A stretch of 63,322 nt of DNA from Bizionia sp. Its GTDB lineage: Bacteria > Bacteroidota > Bacteroidia > Flavobacteriales > Flavobacteriaceae. Both the position numbers and the translations under genes were made by a program. Below are positions 7,605 to 15,006 of this stretch, piece after piece (positions within the stretch are counted from its first letter, which is position 1; each line of letters starts with the position of its first letter). Below the pieces are notes generated by a model, which searched no databases, was not told where the DNA came from, and saw nothing but the letters and a program-made list of their open reading frames with translations. Location: the NCBI GenBank assembly GCA_020631395.1, contig JAHDHI010000021.1:1-63322 (forward strand), read 5' to 3'.

Positions 7605-10040
7605 TTAAAAAAACATTTTGAACGAAATGTTGGGGGTAAACCCAAGAGAGAATCTCTGAATGACTTGTTCCAAAATCAACTCACGATCTTCAGGTGTTTC
7701 TCCAGTTGTCCCTTCAACGGCAATACCACCATCATCCAGAGGTTTGCGTTCGGCTTTGTAGATTAGATTCAATGGTTTTATCCTGTTATAGATGTTCAAG
7801 AAGGAAACACCCCATTGAGCTTTGGATTTGTTGATGTTGAAATCATACAATATCGAGGCATCCAATCTATGAAAATCAGGCAATAACTCACTATTTATTG
7901 AACCAAAATCTACTACACCGGCATTTTCACCATCGGCATCTATCTTTATTTCGTAGCTGTTTACGGGAGTTGATGGCTTGCCTGTTCTGTATTGCCATCC
8001 TAAGGAAAATTGCCATTTGTCCAACTTGAATGCATTGGAAATTCTAAAATGATGTGCAATGTTGTTGTTTCCTGGAAACCTATGTGGGGTTTCTTTTAGA
8101 TTGGGGAATTGAAATGTAATGTCATTAAAGGTGTAACCTGCCCATATCTTATAGTTGCTCCATTTGTATTTCAACAAGATATCCAAGCCTTTGATGAAAC
8201 TTTTTCCTTCTTCCAAATTTTCCAAAGGATTGCTGAAACCATTGGTGAATGTGGTCAAACCTTTTAGTTCTTTGTAATAGGCATCTACGTCAATGTTAAT
8301 GTTTCTGTAGTGATACAAAAGCCCTCCAGAAATTTGATTGCTTGACAACAAAGGGTAGTTTTCATCATCGGATAGGCGCCACAAATTGTTTTCCAAACGT
8401 AATTCGGTATGGTTGAATTCAATTAATTGGGAAATGGGTTGATGCCTTCGTTCAATGGCTGTTTTTACTCTTAAACGATCGTTTAGGGGGTATTCTAAAT
8501 TGATGCGTGGCTCAATCAAGAACTTGTTCAAAGAATTGTAATGTACGAATCTAAGACCTGTATTTATTAATCCTTTGTTTTTGAAACTGAAAGCGTACTC
8601 CCCAAACAATGCATTTTTAAGGTTGCCACTATCTTGATCCGATCGTTCTTTTTCGTTCTCAATGGGGTTTTCTTTGCTAATGATAACATCTAAATCCGTG
8701 TATGAAAGTTGATAGCCCAATGTTAATTTTTGAGACTCTTCAATTTGAGTTGTCGAAGCAAAGTTTACACCCAAGTCGACAATGTCATTTTTACGAATGT
8801 TTATTTCTGTCAAATCAAGAATGCCATCATTAGTTTCATCTTTTATTTCATTGTTTTGGTAAAAGGAGTTGTATTCGGAAAAATAAGCAGTGATTTTTTC
8901 TTGCTGCCTTTCGTTGGATGTGTGTTTCCATTCAAAGCTTAAGCCTTTGTTTTGAGTGATGAGGGAATCTACTACGATTTCTTCTACTCCAAAATCAAAA
9001 TCCAATCGATTCCGAGTATACAATGCGCTTATGGAAAAACTGTTTTCATCGTTGGGTTTGAGAATGAATTTGGTGTTTACATCTGCAAATGCAAATTTGT
9101 TGTTGCTAGTTTCAGGGCTGAAGTCATCATCTGTTTCCAATTCCAAAACAGTTCCGTTTATGTCTCGGGCTACGCCAAAATTTGTAAAAATCTTATCTGC
9201 GTAGCTCTCATAAGTTGGTGTTTTCCATATGTCTGCATACGATCGTCTTGCAAATACATACAAGGCAGACTTGTTTGACAAGGGAGTCTTTGCAAAACCA
9301 TTGATGGACAGACCGTCCATTTCAAGCCCACCTTGCGTTTTTTTGGGAATGTCATCACCACTGGAAATGTCGATGATTCCAGAAATGCGATCTCCGTAAC
9401 TGGCACTGGTGCCAGATCTGAAAACAGTGGCTTTCTCTATAGCAAAAGGATTGAATAGCGAAAACATACCATAGAAATAACCTGTGTTGTACAATTTTAT
9501 GTTGTCGTATAAAATTAAGTTTTGATCAGGAGAACCTCCTCTAATTTGTATGCCCGTGGCCGACTCGTCCAAAGTTGAAATGCCAGGAATCAATTGAATG
9601 CTTTGCGCTATGTCTGTATTTGTCATTCCAGGTAAAATACCCATTTTTTTGGTGTTGACCGAGACTGATCCATCCTTGTTTCTATCTATGCCGCTGGTAA
9701 CGTACCCCAATATGATGACACCATCCAAGGTTTCTGTATGCGTTATGGCATTTTCATTGGGTGTAATTATGAATTGGTTGTCGGATATTTTTTCAAAAAT
9801 CAAATCGGTTTCAAATTCCAAGGTATTCAAAAACTCAATCCACGTGATTTGTTTGATGTCAATGGTTATTAATTTGTCTTCAATGACATCTATGGCATAA
9901 GAAAAAGTAACATTGTTTTCATCCTGAATGTCTTTTATTACTTGAGCCAATGGCGTTCTATCATAAATGTAATCATGCCGTTGTTGAGCATGTGTTAAGA
10001 TTGAAAGGCAAAAAAACATTAAGAAGTAACGCAATTTCAT
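7605..10040 (-). CDS. STN-domain TonB-dependent outer-membrane receptor (FecA-like)
   Basis: This 811-residue outer-membrane receptor starts with a Sec signal (residues 1-18). An STN signalling domain follows (about 20-95), of the kind that contacts a FecR-type protein in the periplasm. A plug domain (about 115-245) contains GIQIRGGSPDQNLILYDNIK and SYGDRISGIIDI. A beta-barrel of about 550 residues ends in Phe-Phe (SFKMFF). The carboxypeptidase-regulatory-like domain common in Bacteroidota SusC proteins is not evident. It lies 41 bases after the FecR gene and is the last gene of a sigma-FecR-receptor unit. The ligand is unknown: no SusD partner is adjacent, so a siderophore, metal complex or peptide is as likely as a glycan. 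Confidence 0.9.
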   Translation of the reverse strand: MKLRYFLMFFCLSILTHAQQRHDYIYDRTPLAQVIKDIQDENNVTFSYAIDVIEDKLITIDIKQITWIEFLNTLEFETDLIFEKISDNQFIITPNENAITHTETLDGVIILGYVTSGIDRNKDGSVSVNTKKMGILPGMTNTDIAQSIQLIPGISTLDESATGIQIRGGSPDQNLILYDNIKLYNTGYFYGMFSLFNPFAIEKATVFRSGTSASYGDRISGIIDISSGDDIPKKTQGGLEMDGLSINGFAKTPLSNKSALYVFARRSYADIWKTPTYESYADKIFTNFGVARDINGTVLELETDDDFSPETSNNKFAFADVNTKFILKPNDENSFSISALYTRNRLDFDFGVEEIVVDSLITQNKGLSFEWKHTSNERQQEKITAYFSEYNSFYQNNEIKDETNDGILDLTEINIRKNDIVDLGVNFASTTQIEESQKLTLGYQLSYTDLDVIISKENPIENEKERSDQDSGNLKNALFGEYAFSFKNKGLINTGLRFVHYNSLNKFLIEPRINLEYPLNDRLRVKTAIERRHQPISQLIEFNHTELRLENNLWRLSDDENYPLLSSNQISGGLLYHYRNINIDVDAYYKELKGLTTFTNGFSNPLENLEEGKSFIKGLDILLKYKWSNYKIWAGYTFNDITFQFPNLKETPHRFPGNNNIAHHFRISNAFKLDKWQFSLGWQYRTGKPSTPVNSYEIKIDADGENAGVVDFGSINSELLPDFHRLDASILYDFNINKSKAQWGVSFLNIYNRIKPLNLIYKAERKPLDDGGIAVEGTTGETPEDRELILEQVIQRFSLGFTPNISFKMFF

Positions 10041-10081
10041 AAGCTTATTTGTTGGGGAATCACAAATATAAGTTTTGTTAT

Positions 10082-11020
10082 TTACTCAGAAAGGACAATG
10101 ACGTTGCCAGTGTCCGATTTTTTGTACTCAATTCCCATTGGAATCAATGTCGCTTTCAATGCCGTATCCAAATTCGAATGAATGAAACTACCGGTAAACA
10201 GTCTATTGGTATTTATCGAATTCGTTTCAAATTCAATGGGGTAATAGTGTATCAACTCTTCTAGGACATTGGAGATGGGTTGGTCGACAAACGTAGAGTG
10301 ACCTTGTTTCCACGATGGTGTTTCTTCTTTGAAAATCGTTTCGCTTGTTTTTGAGCTACTTATGCTAACTTGCATGCCTTGTGTCAATACATAGTTGCTT
10401 TTTTGTGTCTTGCTTGAGTTTAGCCTTACTTTGCCTTCGTAGCATTTAAGGTTGAAATCCTCTCTATCCCTTATGTTGAATTGAGTCCCAAGAACTTCAA
10501 CTGTTCCCTTCGAGGTTTCCACCCTGAAACCATCACCCTTTGTAATTGTAAAGTAAGCCTCTCCAGTTAAGGTAACTTGCTTGTCTTTACTCAAAAAATA
10601 ACGTTTGTGGGATAGGCTGGAGTTTGCATTTAAGTTTATCACGGAACCATCTATTAGAGTTATGGTTTGTGTTTCGCCAATTGCCGTGGTATAAGTTTTT
10701 GAGGAATTGATGAAAAAACCAGCGCTTATAATGACAATCGATGCAACGGCCATATATTGCCAAAGCTTGACGACTTTGGGCTTTCTTGGTTTTGTTTCAA
10801 GCTGTTGCTTTACTTTTTTCAATGCTGCTTCAGTGTCTATGTTGGGGCCTTGCAATAATTGTGATTCTTTGTTGATGAAATCAAACTGTTTGAAGACATC
10901 GGTTTTTTCAAAGGCAATGCGTTCTTCTTCGGATAGCTCACCTGCTATCCATCGTCCTAAAAAAGTATCATCTGTATCGTAATTTTTCATCATTCGTTTA
11001 CCGTCTTGCTTATTAGACAT
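10082..11020 (-). CDS. FecR-family anti-sigma factor
   Basis: This 312-residue protein has an N-terminal cytoplasmic part of about 85 residues that would bind the sigma factor. One membrane helix follows (about 88-105, YMAVASIVIISAGFFINS). The periplasmic FecR domain (about 110-210) has the typical GSVINLNANSSLSH and GEAYFTI segments. The C-terminal part (about 240-312) is the DUF4974-like region. It passes the receptor's ligand signal to the ECF sigma factor encoded 21 bases upstream. Confidence 0.93.
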   Translation of the reverse strand: MSNKQDGKRMMKNYDTDDTFLGRWIAGELSEEERIAFEKTDVFKQFDFINKESQLLQGPNIDTEAALKKVKQQLETKPRKPKVVKLWQYMAVASIVIISAGFFINSSKTYTTAIGETQTITLIDGSVINLNANSSLSHKRYFLSKDKQVTLTGEAYFTITKGDGFRVETSKGTVEVLGTQFNIRDREDFNLKCYEGKVRLNSSKTQKSNYVLTQGMQVSISSSKTSETIFKEETPSWKQGHSTFVDQPISNVLEELIHYYPIEFETNSINTNRLFTGSFIHSNLDTALKATLIPMGIEYKKSDTGNVIVLSE

Positions 11021-11041
11021 TTAAAAATGCAATTACCCTAT

Positions 11042-11563
11042 TTATAGTTTTAATTCTTTGCCAAGTATGGCTTTCAACTCCTTTAGGGCCTTACCCATTC
11101 TACGTTCTATTGCCTTGACGGTTAACTCGGTTATTTCTGCAATTTCCTTGTACGTCTTGTTTTCTATTCGGCTCAATAAGAACACTTCACGTTCTTTGGG
11201 GTTCAATGTATTGATGGCATTTTTCAGTTTGTCCCTAAACTCATCGATTTCCATTAAAAAGTCGGGACTTTCATGAGTTGTATTTTCTATAATCGTTTTT
11301 TGGTGTTTGAGCACTACCTTTTTATGGGCGACTTCATTGAAAAAAGAATGATTGCTTGCTGTATAAATGTAAGACTTGGCTTTGGAAAAAGTAACTGTGG
11401 CACAAAGTTTCCACAATTTTATGAATACATTTTGGACAATGTCCTCAGCTTGTTGCAGGTTGCCACATTTGTAATATATGTACTTGGTCACTGGTTCGTA
11501 ATAGTCACGAAACAGCTTGTTATAATTTTTTTCTTCACAAATAGAAGGTTCTTTTTCTGGCAT
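11042..11563 (-). CDS. ECF RNA polymerase sigma factor (FecI-like)
   Basis: This protein of about 173 residues has sigma-70 region 2 (about 15-80, YEPVTKYIYYKCGN then AEDIVQNVFIKLW) and region 4 (about 110-165, LNPKEREVFLLSRIENKTYKEIA with an HTH). It directs polymerase to promoters held silent by the FecR protein until the receptor signals. The first ATG in frame is at 11563; a TTG at 11587 would add eight residues. It is divergent from the thioredoxin-ApbE operon, and the shared gap holds a TAGGGTG-N13-CTGTCATA motif facing that operon. Confidence 0.93.
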   Translation of the reverse strand: MPEKEPSICEEKNYNKLFRDYYEPVTKYIYYKCGNLQQAEDIVQNVFIKLWKLCATVTFSKAKSYIYTASNHSFFNEVAHKKVVLKHQKTIIENTTHESPDFLMEIDEFRDKLKNAINTLNPKEREVFLLSRIENKTYKEIAEITELTVKAIERRMGKALKELKAILGKELKL

Positions 11564-11622
11564 TTTATCCTTAAATGAGATGGTCAAAAGTACTCAAACT
11601 ATTAAAATAAATCTAAAAAAAA

Positions 11623-11650
11623 TAGGGTGCATTGTTTTTTTGCTGTCATA
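11623..11650 (+). promoter_or_regulatory. candidate ECF promoter, site 1
   Basis: TAGGGTG is followed after 13 T-rich bases by CTGTCATA, 35 bases before the thioredoxin start codon. The same two boxes with the same spacing recur at 18081 and 27809. The fit is to a two-box ECF sigma promoter, not to the usual Bacteroidota TTTG/TAnnTTTG promoter. The adjacent divergent ECF sigma gene is the natural candidate to read it. Confidence 0.7.
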
Positions 11651-11685
11651 GGTACAGATAGAAGAATTAAAACCCTGGATTTCCT

Positions 11686-12117
11686 ATGAGAAAAACAATG
11701 TTTGCCATATTGGTGTTGGCATGTGCCACTGGTTTCGGTCAAGAATGGAATACCAATTTTGAAATGGCCAAAAAGAATGCCCAAGAAAAAAAGCAAAAAA
11801 TCATACTCGTATTTTCTGGATCCGATTGGTGTGCACCCTGTATGAAATTGGAAAGAGAAATATGGAATTCCGAAACATTCAAGAATTATTCCAAAGAAAA
11901 CTATACGCTTCTCAAGGCAGATTTCCCGAAAAGGAAAAAGAATGCCTTGACAGCAGATTTGCAAGACCATAACAATCAATTGGCAGAACGTTACAACAAA
12001 AATGGTTTTTTCCCTTTGGTTGTCGTTTTGGATGAAAAGGGAAAGGCATTGGGACAAGTAGGTTACAAGAAGTCGACACCAAGGGAATACATCGAATTAA
12101 TTAATTCTTTTCAATAA
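11686..12117 (+). CDS. secreted thioredoxin-family protein
   Basis: This 143-residue protein has a Sec signal (residues 1-18, ending TGFGQE) and a thioredoxin fold with the redox motif WCAPC (SGSDWCAPCMKLE, near residue 48). It is probably periplasmic and reduces or carries disulfides for a partner. The next gene (ApbE) starts two bases after its stop, so they are cotranscribed. The DUF4266 lipoprotein two genes downstream has a Cys-rich tail and is a plausible client; that is inference. Confidence 0.92.
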   Translation: MRKTMFAILVLACATGFGQEWNTNFEMAKKNAQEKKQKIILVFSGSDWCAPCMKLEREIWNSETFKNYSKENYTLLKADFPKRKKNALTADLQDHNNQLAERYNKNGFFPLVVVLDEKGKALGQVGYKKSTPREYIELINSFQ

Positions 12118-12119
12118 AA

Positions 12120-13100
12120 ATGATCAGACAACTAGTATTATATGTCGCTGTTTTGAGTTTTTGGTTAGTGACTGCCCAAGAGACGCATAGGCGCACTTTA
12201 AAATTAATGGGCAGTCGCTTTGACATCACGATAGTGTCCAACAATGAAAAAGAAGCCAATGTTCACATGGACAAGGCAGTGGAAGAGATTTCAAGAATAG
12301 AAAAGTTGATTTCGTCTTGGGATGTCAACTCTCAGACTTCTTCAATAAATGAAAATGCAGGAATAAAGCCTGTAAAAGTAGACATGGAGCTTTTTGAATT
12401 GATAGAAAGAGCAGTGAGAATCTCCAAGCTTACCGATGGTGCCTTCGACATCAGTTATGCTTCAATGGATAGAATTTGGAAGTTCGATGGAAGCATGACC
12501 AAGATGCCTACGGAAATGGAAATTGAAAACTCAGTAGCGAAGGTCGGTTATGAAAACATTGTCTTGAATGCTGAGGAACAAACGGTCTTTTTGAAATTGG
12601 AAGGCATGAGAATTGGTTTCGGAGCAATAGGTAAAGGCTATGCGGCAGACAAAGCCAAAGCATTGTTGAAGAAAAACGGAGTGATCGCAGGTATAATCAA
12701 CGCCTCGGGAGATTTAAATTCCTGGGGAAAGCAAACCAATGGAGACGATTGGAATGTAGCCGTAAAGAATCCTCTTAACAAAAACAAGGTGTTTGCACTT
12801 TTGCCAATTTATGAACAAGCAGTAGTTACATCTGGGAACTATGAGAAGAATGTCACTTTCAATGGTAAGACTTACACCCACATCATAGATCCTAGGACCG
12901 GGTATCCAAGCAGTGGTATTGCAAGTGTGAGTGTTTTGACTTCCAGTGCAGAACTAGCCGATGCATTGGCAACTTCAATTTTCGTGATGGGTAAAGATGT
13001 CGGATTGGATTTCATAAATCAATTGAAGTCAGTGGAATGCATAATAGTCGATGACATGGGCAAGGTGCATTATTCAAACAGTATTAACACATCAAATTAA
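12120..13100 (+). CDS. apbE: ApbE, FAD:protein FMN transferase
   Basis: This 326-residue protein has a signal peptide (residues 1-19). The ApbE fold is clear from LMGSRFDIT, DGAFDISYASMDRIWKF, GFGAIGKGYAADKA, INASGDLNSWG and the C-terminal TYTHIIDPRTGYPSSG. ApbE moves FMN from FAD onto Ser/Thr of exported proteins, using Mg2+. No classic Rnf/Nqr target is in the window. The operon partners (DUF4266, DUF3570) are the obvious candidates: DUF3570 has two SGAS words resembling the flavinylation core. It starts two bases after the thioredoxin gene. Confidence 0.95.
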   Translation: MIRQLVLYVAVLSFWLVTAQETHRRTLKLMGSRFDITIVSNNEKEANVHMDKAVEEISRIEKLISSWDVNSQTSSINENAGIKPVKVDMELFELIERAVRISKLTDGAFDISYASMDRIWKFDGSMTKMPTEMEIENSVAKVGYENIVLNAEEQTVFLKLEGMRIGFGAIGKGYAADKAKALLKKNGVIAGIINASGDLNSWGKQTNGDDWNVAVKNPLNKNKVFALLPIYEQAVVTSGNYEKNVTFNGKTYTHIIDPRTGYPSSGIASVSVLTSSAELADALATSIFVMGKDVGLDFINQLKSVECIIVDDMGKVHYSNSINTSN

Positions 13101-13110
13101 ACAACCGCAT

Positions 13111-13320
13111 ATGAATAGATTTCTTTTTGTAATGATGGGACTTGCATGCTTGACATCTTGTGTCGCCGTCAAAGAATATGAAAAAGTAAACATCAACGAT
13201 CCGGATATGAAACTGTCGTCGTTGACCATAAATCGTTTTGAAACCAATTTTCAAGTATATCGTGAAGCAGCATCTGGTGCAAATGGTGGAAAAACTGGAG
13301 GAGGCTGTGGATGTAACTAA
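13111..13320 (+). CDS. DUF4266 small lipoprotein with GCGCN tail
   Basis: This 69-residue protein has a lipoprotein signal (lipobox LTSC at residues 14-17), a short conserved core (VKEYEKVNINDPDM) and a Gly-rich tail ending in GGGCGCN. This form matches the DUF4266 family, which I know from clusters with ApbE and DUF3570. The two tail cysteines could bind metal or a cofactor, or be redox-active with the thioredoxin encoded in the same operon. It starts 10 bases after apbE, and the DUF3570 gene begins two bases after its stop. A longer overlapping frame starting at 13051 is not needed because ATG 13111 gives an ideal lipoprotein signal. Confidence 0.88.
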   Translation: MNRFLFVMMGLACLTSCVAVKEYEKVNINDPDMKLSSLTINRFETNFQVYREAASGANGGKTGGGCGCN

Positions 13321-13321
13321 T

Positions 13322-14770
13322 ATGAGAAAGGTTTTAATTTTAATGGCACTATTCAGTTCGACTTGCGTTTTGACCCAAACACAGCCCACAGATTCTTTGA
13401 ATGCGTATAAAAAACGTGTTTTGGAATCTACGGAAGTAGATTTTTTGATGAGCTATTATGAACAAGACGGAAATCATGCTTCTGTAACTGGAGGTTTGGG
13501 AAATGAAGAGCTTATGGATATCACACCGACCTTTGTAGTTGCCATTCCTTTGAATGCGGATGATGTTTTGACCGTGGATGCAGGAATTTCAGCATACACC
13601 TCTGCATCATCCAGTAATTTGGATCCATTTGATTCCAGTGGAGCATCTAGCAATGGAGAAGAAGAGGACGACAAAAAAGCCAATGGAGTAACAGGGAGCC
13701 CTTGGGTAGCTTCTTCTGGAGCATCAAGTCAAGATGTATGGGGAACGGTAAATGCCAGTTATAGCCATAGTTCCGATGATAGAAACAACATTTGGAGAGC
13801 CAATGTTGGTTTTGCTGCCGAGTATGACTATGTGTCTGCAGGTTTTGGAGGGGGCTTTACTAAGTTGTTCAATGAAAAAAATACAGAAGTAGGTGTCAAA
13901 GTACAGGTGTATTTGGATACTTGGAGTCCTAAATATCCAACCGAATTGGACTCATACAATGAAGCAGGACAAGATTTGAACAATGGTTTTTTCAGTACCA
14001 TAGACATTTTGGATCAAAACGGAAATGCAATAGATAAAGATGGTCCAACGGTTTGGGCTCCATTTAACACGACCTTGATACAAGACAAGGCAAGAAATTC
14101 ATATTCATTGTCCTTTAGTTTTTCTCAAATATTAAACAAGAAAGCCCAAATCTCCTTGTTTTTTGATTTGGTACAACAAAAAGGCTGGTTGGCCAATCCA
14201 ATGCAACGTGTATACTTTGCAGACAAGGCCAACTATTACATCGGTAACGCTGCTAGTATACCTAACTATGCTACGCCAGCGAATACCGATGTTTTTCAAT
14301 TGGCCGATGACATAGAGCGTTTGCCAAGTTCCAGATTTAAAGTTCCTATTGGTGCGCGTTTTAATTATTATGTCAATGAGACTTTTTCTTTAAGAACTTA
14401 CTATCGTTACTATTTCGACAATTGGGGAATAAGTTCACATACTGCAAGTGTGGAATTACCAATAAAATTTGGAGAAGGTAAATTTACCCTATATCCAACA
14501 TATCGTTTTTACAATCAAACGGCAGTCGACTATTTTGCACCTTATGAAACGCATTTGTCCACTTCTGAATTTTATACTTCCGATTATGATTTGTCAAAAT
14601 TCAACAGTCACCAATACGGTTTGGGATTCAAGTATACAGATGTATTTACGAAATTTAAAATTTTCAAGTTGGGATTGAAGTCATTCGATTTGAAATATGG
14701 CATTTACAATAGAAGTGATGGTTTGAAAGCTAGCATAATTTCTACAGGATTTAAATTTGTCTTGGACTAA
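13322..14770 (+). CDS. DUF3570 outer-membrane beta-barrel protein
   Basis: This 482-residue protein has a signal peptide (residues 1-19). The remainder alternates short aromatic-rich strands and loops and ends in a strand with terminal FVLD, as expected of an outer-membrane barrel. A Ser/Glu/Asp-rich loop (about residues 98-136) holds two SGAS words at residues 106 and 132, similar to the SGA[ST] core that ApbE flavinylates. It is the last gene of the thioredoxin-ApbE-DUF4266-DUF3570 operon, followed by the hairpin at 14784. The start at 13322 is preferred over the longer frame from 13238, which lacks a signal peptide. Role unknown; an extracytoplasmic electron-transfer or metal/cofactor export function is inferred from neighbours only. 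Confidence 0.88.
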   Translation: MRKVLILMALFSSTCVLTQTQPTDSLNAYKKRVLESTEVDFLMSYYEQDGNHASVTGGLGNEELMDITPTFVVAIPLNADDVLTVDAGISAYTSASSSNLDPFDSSGASSNGEEEDDKKANGVTGSPWVASSGASSQDVWGTVNASYSHSSDDRNNIWRANVGFAAEYDYVSAGFGGGFTKLFNEKNTEVGVKVQVYLDTWSPKYPTELDSYNEAGQDLNNGFFSTIDILDQNGNAIDKDGPTVWAPFNTTLIQDKARNSYSLSFSFSQILNKKAQISLFFDLVQQKGWLANPMQRVYFADKANYYIGNAASIPNYATPANTDVFQLADDIERLPSSRFKVPIGARFNYYVNETFSLRTYYRYYFDNWGISSHTASVELPIKFGEGKFTLYPTYRFYNQTAVDYFAPYETHLSTSEFYTSDYDLSKFNSHQYGLGFKYTDVFTKFKIFKLGLKSFDLKYGIYNRSDGLKASIISTGFKFVLD

Positions 14771-14783
14771 GATGAGTGTAGTG

Positions 14784-14820
14784 ATTGTAAGCTTTCATAT
14801 AATTTATGAAAGCTTACAAT
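14784..14820 (+). terminator. hairpin terminator after DUF3570
   Basis: A perfect 16-bp inverted repeat (14784-14799 with 14805-14820) with a five-base loop begins 13 bases after the operon's last stop. The T-run is short, but the stem length and position support a terminator. Confidence 0.8.
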
Positions 14821-15006
14821 TTGCAAGAACGAAACATATGAAAATTATGAGGATTAATTTTCGGCATTTTAAAGAGTAGGTCAATAACAAATAATCATAC
14901 TCATTAGCCTAATTTTGCCCAATGCGACAATACATTGTCATAATTGATATATTTACAATGCTAAGAAAAAATATCAAGTAACTTTCTTTTTTATTTTTGC
15001 AATGTT

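Noticed and set aside
8952-9278. Plus-strand frames of up to 108 codons opposite the STN receptor
   Set aside because: They are antisense shadows of a well-supported receptor gene, with unusual composition and no recognisable features.
13111-13320. SGAN in the DUF4266 protein as an FMN attachment site
   Set aside because: As I recall the family, the Gly-rich stretch before GCGCN varies among members, and Asn cannot take the phosphoester link made by ApbE.
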